NCBI GenBank assembly: GCA_032358255.1
Contig: JAULBX010027385.1
Location: forward strand, 154,034-218,033
Source: Heterotrichella gracilis
Taxonomy: Eukaryota; Sar; Xanthophyceae; Tribonematales; Xanthonemataceae
DNA length: 64,000 nt
Direction of reading: 5' to 3'
Part shown: positions 63,963-64,000 of the stretch, one piece after another
Position numbering within the stretch: the stretch's first letter is position 1
How the letters are laid out: each line of letters opens with the position of its first letter
Program-made: the position numbers and the translations under genes
Notes under the pieces: generated by a model
Databases searched by the model: none
What the model was told of the DNA's origin: nothing
What the model saw: only the letters and a program-made list of their open reading frames with translations

Positions 63963-64000
63963 CTGCAGCAGGGTGGGGCGGGGGGCGGCGGGCGCGGGGG

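Overview
This is a stretch of nuclear DNA from a eukaryote, most likely a chlorophyte green alga (core Chlorophyta, Volvocales/Chlamydomonadales-like). The reasons: GC-rich coding exons cut by many short GT-AG introns; plant-type proteins (a PRT6-type N-recognin, a GPAT9-type acyltransferase, a chloroplast AAE15/16-type acyl-activating enzyme with a transit-peptide-like start); and plant-type TTTAGGG/CCCTAAA motifs scattered through the introns. No prokaryotic operon, phage, CRISPR array or complete transposon is visible. The species cannot be fixed from this window.

I built exon-level models by matching reading frame, splice sites and family conservation. For every complete model the exon lengths sum to a multiple of three. 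Left to right: protein phosphatase-1 inhibitor-2 (+, 296-2311); an unrecognised multi-pass membrane protein (-, 3553-5749); plastid-type long-chain acyl-CoA/acyl-ACP synthetase (+, 7101-13727, 14 exons); a small orphan with an AT-hook-like motif (+, 15088-15734); DNA polymerase delta subunit 4 (+, 16082-16615); WDR11 (+, 17711-28245, 22 exons, 1527 aa); a GNAT acetyltransferase (+, 29124-30504); a PRT6/UBR1-type E3 ligase (-, 47006-32233, 28 exons, 1927 aa); GPAT9 (+, 47683-51637, 10 exons); RFWD3 (-, 57527-52998, 10 exons); an orphan (+, 58377-59355); a secreted protein with two possible fibronectin-III-like domains (+, 60857-62199); and the 3' part of an unrecognised gene (-, 63350 to beyond the right edge). 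The genes are ordinary housekeeping or signalling genes (lipid synthesis, ubiquitin ligases, DNA replication/repair, trafficking) and do not form one pathway.

The most unusual signal lies in the introns. At more than twenty places, in almost every larger gene, a short copy (about 20-80 nt) of the edge of an exon, including its splice site, sits in the adjoining intron. Copies of exon 5' ends lie upstream of the real acceptor and copies of exon 3' ends lie downstream of the real donor. They are very often joined to short CCCTAAA/TTTAGGG tracts. The tracts show a strand bias: CCCTAAA mostly before acceptors and TTTAGGG mostly after donors, so an exon is flanked as a chromosome is by telomeres, though there are exceptions. 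Three intronic long hairpins (two in the synthetase gene, one in the PRT6 gene) are further candidates for non-coding function.
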